DNA from: Sympetrum striolatum | Taxonomy: Eukaryota; Arthropoda; Insecta; Odonata; Libellulidae | Direction: 5' to 3' | Assembly (NCBI GenBank): GCA_947579665.1 | Contig: OX388348.1 | Span: 6,510,001-6,574,000, forward strand | Length of the DNA stretch: 64,000 bases | Shown: one piece after another, positions 60,300 to 64,000 of the stretch | Layout of the letters: each line of letters starts with the position of its first letter | Numbering within the stretch: position 1 is the first letter of the stretch | Program-made: the position numbers and the translations under genes | The notes under the pieces: generated by a model | The model's input: only the letters and a program-made list of their open reading frames with translations | Databases searched by the model: none | Told to the model about the DNA's origin: nothing

Positions 60300-61280
60300 A
60301 TCTGCCTTGTAGCTCTCTCCTTCGACAGATTGACAATTACGGAAACGCCGGGGAAAATTCAGAAGAAAAAAGAGAGGAAAATCCGCATTAAAATATGGCG
60401 TACACAAAGAGAGAACATCGGAGTGGAAATTCGCAAATATATCCGATCACGAAAGCTGCTACAAAGATTCGAAGATAATCGTTTTATTTCCATAATTCCT
60501 TTTTAAACTTCTGGGCGAGATAAAAAATTACCGAACGCAGCTTTCTATGGGGACGGCGGAACATCGGAGCGAAAATTAACCTTAATTGTCGAAACAAAAA
60601 CGAAAATTGCTTTTCTTTTATCGCTGCGATTCTCCAGCCCGCCATCTCTCCCGAAATCAGGGAAATATCGAACAAAAAAGGATCGAATTGCGATGTATTG
60701 TTTTTTATCCGTCGGAGGCGTGGGGAGAGTCACCTCGCAGCGCGATCGTCATGTCAGTCCTAATTTCACGGAAGTGGCCTCTAGCGGCTAATGCCGAACA
60801 ATGGCCGGCCGAGGACATGATGCGACCCGTTTTGTTTGCCCCGTTTGTGTCGAGGGGGGCCATGATTAGAAAGGTGAGGGAAAGGGAGCCAATTAACTGC
60901 TACGCGCAATTCGGAAGAGCAAATTATCCTCGTAAATCCAGAAACCCGTCAATGCTCGACTTTTATTTCCGCGGCCTAAGCTCCGCGATTGTTTTGCCCA
61001 TATGACGTCTCCCCTGAAGAGGGAACCTCGATCGCCGTGACGTCAGCGTTGTCGTCCGTCAATTTTTCCCGACGCCATTTCTCCCGCTACACTCCTTTCG
61101 ATTAAAAGCCCCGCGATTGTCAATTGTCCGTGAAATATGGCGTTTTTATGGGCACGGTTTCGCATTCTCGTCATTGAAACGCTTTCGCTATCTCGTATCA
61201 TCTGATTGAGAAGTATTTACGTTATTGGAAATCGAAATGTTATTGGCGCTCTTCGTCTGTTTCTCTTTTTAGTATCGCCA
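60300..61280. promoter_or_regulatory. GC-richer island with GCCAT cores and a CRE palindrome
   Basis: This is the most GC-rich sustained block of the window. GCCAT, the core of Pho/YY1 sites, occurs on one strand or the other at 60395, 60641, 60801, 60859, 61074 and 61137. A perfect TGACGTCA lies at 61038-61045. Open frames exist on both strands (60586-61005 +, 60484-60675 -, 60545-60733 -), none with recognisable domains. I read the block as a candidate cis-regulatory region rather than coding sequence. GCCAT is a short motif, and chance clustering cannot be excluded. Confidence 0.3.
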
Positions 61281-64000
61281 CCTCGCACGACACATTTAGG
61301 AGAGCACAGAACAAAAGCATTATCTGCATTCTGCAATGTCATATTTATTTTTAATCTGGAAATTCACCTTTCAAGATGATAAAACTCATAATAAATTTAA
61401 ATAAATACAGATTACGCATTCAACACGTGTTTTAAATATTTATGAATTAATTACAATATAAAATTTATTTCAGAACTTGTATAAAATGAGTTATTTCCCT
61501 TCGATACTCTTTAATTCAGACCTATAGATTTTATTGAAAATGATATATAGAAAATTGACAAGTAGCAATTTAATTTCAAAACTGCGGAACGAATACTTAA
61601 GTTCAGCGAAATGTCACACCTCTTATTCTTACCTATACAGTGCATATTGGATATTATCACGACTATCTCCTTTGGAAATATTTTGACTCCTCACAAATTT
61701 TCCTCTCTATAATATTTAAAGATTTTAAGGCTGTAATGAATTTTACTGCAATGCTCTTCTTACTTACTAACGACAACCAACTTATTAATAGCATAAAAGC
61801 GCATGTGTTATTAGGAACTCTTTAAAATTGATCATACATTGTATTATCTATGAATGAAAATATCATTTTATCTTCAACAATAATGATGATATCTACCTAA
61901 ATCGTTTAGATTATGATTTTTCACTTTTTCATAGCTATCAAAATTTATCCTATTTCGACGACTTTATTTATAGATTTTTCAACTATTGTTCACTCGTTCT
62001 TCAATTTTTTCTTACAAAATACGTATCGTATTTATATTAGATGACATGATAAGATCTTCGTATATAATTAAAAAAGCTGCAAAACTGAACAATCTTCATC
62101 GAAATCTTACATTAATTTAAAATATGTTAGAGAAAAATTCGGTAAATATATTACGTAACCTTAATCCCGTCAACATTTTCCAAGAATTCAGATTGTATAA
62201 CCTTTTCAAGTTTGTTTATCCTACCGTAAAACAGAGCTGGAAATGTTGTATATTTATTTTGGCCAAATATAAATGCTTAATATCACCCATGCCCTAACAT
62301 ATTTTGCGTCAATATTTTTCTCATCGAGCACTTACGAGATTCGCTCTAAGGCTTCCCGTTAATCCCATCTGTGCGGATATAATTCGGAGCTATGTTGTGT
62401 ATCCGTCCTCCAATTTATCCAGCATCTCTTGAGATGATAAAGGTAAACAATATCAGATGGAGCCTTCGTCTCCCTCCTCTCAATTCGCTCTTACCATTTG
62501 GAGTATTGGGATGAATGGGTAAGAACGGCGTTGGCCTGGAAAAAGGCTATCCATCAAACGTCCGATGCCTTGGGTTGTTTAGTGAATCAATCACGCTGGA
62601 GTGTGCCTAATGAATCTGTCGATATATCAACTCCAATGTATCCGCCAATAGAACGGCCAATCGTGGGAGGACCATAACAATTCTCGTTGCGCCCTTCTAT
62701 TTCCGCGTTTCTTTTGTTCCTTCGCAAACTTCTCTCTCCGGAAAATCCAAATGTGTTATTATTCCCTAATTGATCCTCGAAGGCAATGTTTTCTTTTGTT
62801 CCCTTCTGCTTTTACTTCCGAATAGCCTCGGGCGCACCGCTGTTTTGATTGCCCTCCGACTTTAGATGCGAAGGCAAAATAAGTAATGCTGCGTAAATCT
62901 CTCCTTTTTTCATGATAAGTGTTTGGATTTCTTGTCTTGGGAGGCTCTCTGGTTGATTGATACGAGGGCATTTTTCTGAAGGGAAATTTGCGAGCTTACT
63001 TTGGCGGTGGAATTCAGCTAAATAATAACTCTTATTATTGATTGCGGGCACAATAGCAGGAGAATGCCCGAGGCTGCTTTATTTTGTGTGGCTCGCAATA
63101 AATCGTGCGGATCGTTTTCTTTCGTAATTTTACCCCATCTTTTCGTCCTTTTTACGAAATTTATATGAGTAATGACCTTAAAAAATCCCTTAATATATTG
63201 TTGTATTTCTTTGCGGTTGAAGTCTAAGTGATCTTTGGAGTAACTAAATAAGAGCTAAGACTGGGAGAAACTCATAAACGTGATGATAGCAAAGGAATAC
63301 AAAATACTTCTATATCAAGAGAGAAATTCAAAGTGAAGCAGGGAGGTAACGGAAATGGCTATAATATCACACATAGGACCGATTCTAGAATAAGCTACTA
63401 CCGTGTAGGATCACTACAAGAATCATTGAGCAAAGAAACGGCAAAATAATTCAGATAAAAGCTTACAATAAATGTGTAAAGAAAAATTAAAAAATGCGAA
63501 CTGTGTAACTGATATGTTTATAATGAGGAAAACTAAAAATGAAAAGATAAAATAGCATCGCGTAAAAAAGAGGAAACAATTACGAGCCATTATCATTGAA
63601 GGTAGTTTTGGTTGAAGTGATTTAAAAAATCATTAAAGCCAGAGTTATTTGGGAATCATGTTTATAAAATTAAGAAGAAAAGACCAATATAACCAGATAT
63701 TCTTAACTCGGTTGAATATGTCAAAATGAAACGGATCTCCTGGATTCCTCTTAAATCCAAGACTAAAACAGTCGAATCTCTTAAAATAAAATAAAATATT
63801 TTATAATGAAACGCGTTAAAATAGTGGATTTGAAGTTGCTGGCACTAAATTGCCATCGAAAGATATTGCAGATGAAGGGCTTTCTCTGGGAGTGCCCCCG
63901 AGATGGGACTCCTCTTTATTCGGACTTCAATATCACGGAGACGGCATTACTTCCGCCATCGAAATATTAATCGACCAATCGAATCATTGCGACTGAGAGC
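61281..64000. other. No recognisable gene
   Basis: Very AT-rich DNA to about 62330, then a GC-richer patch to about 63120 with overlapping same-strand frames (62759-62971 and 62812-63051, -) of unfamiliar sequence. AT-rich DNA follows to the end. I see no mobile element or RNA gene. Confidence 0.45.

Noticed and set aside
60586..61005. 139-codon open frame on the + strand in the GC-rich island
   Set aside because: GC-rich DNA lowers the stop frequency. Opposite-strand frames are also open, and no family motif is visible. I prefer a regulatory reading.
1..64000. CRISPR arrays, bacterial operons, rRNA genes, TTAGG telomeric arrays
   Set aside because: No regularly spaced repeat-spacer structure, no tight gene packing, no rRNA core sequence and no telomeric repeat were seen.

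Overview
This is an AT-rich eukaryotic window, most likely from an arthropod and probably an insect. There are no operons, ribosome-binding sites or dense reading frames. Most open frames over 60 codons are scattered and unrelated to any family I know. What can be recognised is typical of arthropod intergenic or intronic DNA: fragments of non-LTR retrotransposons, short inverted-repeat DNA transposons, tRNA-derived SINE heads and microsatellites. I find no intact gene that I can name. The species cannot be fixed from this evidence.

Layout. 1-3.8 kb: unique AT-rich DNA with a pyrimidine-rich tract. 3.99-6.77 kb: the most structured locus, an old DNA transposon with inverted repeats of about 300-400 bp and a broken P-element/THAP9-like transposase remnant. 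Two small abutting mariner/Tc1-type MITEs are nested inside it. 6.8-13.7 kb: nothing recognisable. 13.7-15.2 kb: an internally deleted non-LTR retrotransposon on the + strand with a (TTA)n-type tail, followed by a candidate 3' fragment of another on the - strand. 15.8-29.9 kb: mostly unique DNA, purine-rich tracts, microsatellites and one possible terminal coding exon near 24.3 kb (-). 29.94-30.01 kb: a tiny hairpin bounded by 10-bp direct repeats. 39.97-40.30 kb: a hAT-like MITE.

51.1-59.8 kb is the richest accessory stretch. It holds a SINE-like head beside a reverse-transcriptase C-terminus (51.1-51.6), an 829-bp transposon with clear terminal inverted repeats (52.28-53.11), and an unidentified protein-coding remnant on the - strand (53.4-54.0). 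These are followed by a (TTA)n tail, two more SINE-like heads, and a - strand non-LTR element that lost the catalytic core of its reverse transcriptase (58.7-59.7). 60.3-61.3 kb is a GC-richer island with repeated GCCAT cores and a perfect TGACGTCA; it looks more like regulatory than coding DNA.

Nothing here works as a pathway. The shared theme is decay: every recognisable transposon ORF carries stops, frameshifts or internal deletions. The strongest leads are the composite P-like element, the unidentified coding remnant at 53.4-54.0 kb, the 829-bp inverted-repeat transposon and the 73-bp hairpin with flanking direct repeats. All family calls rest on reading motifs by eye, without database searches.
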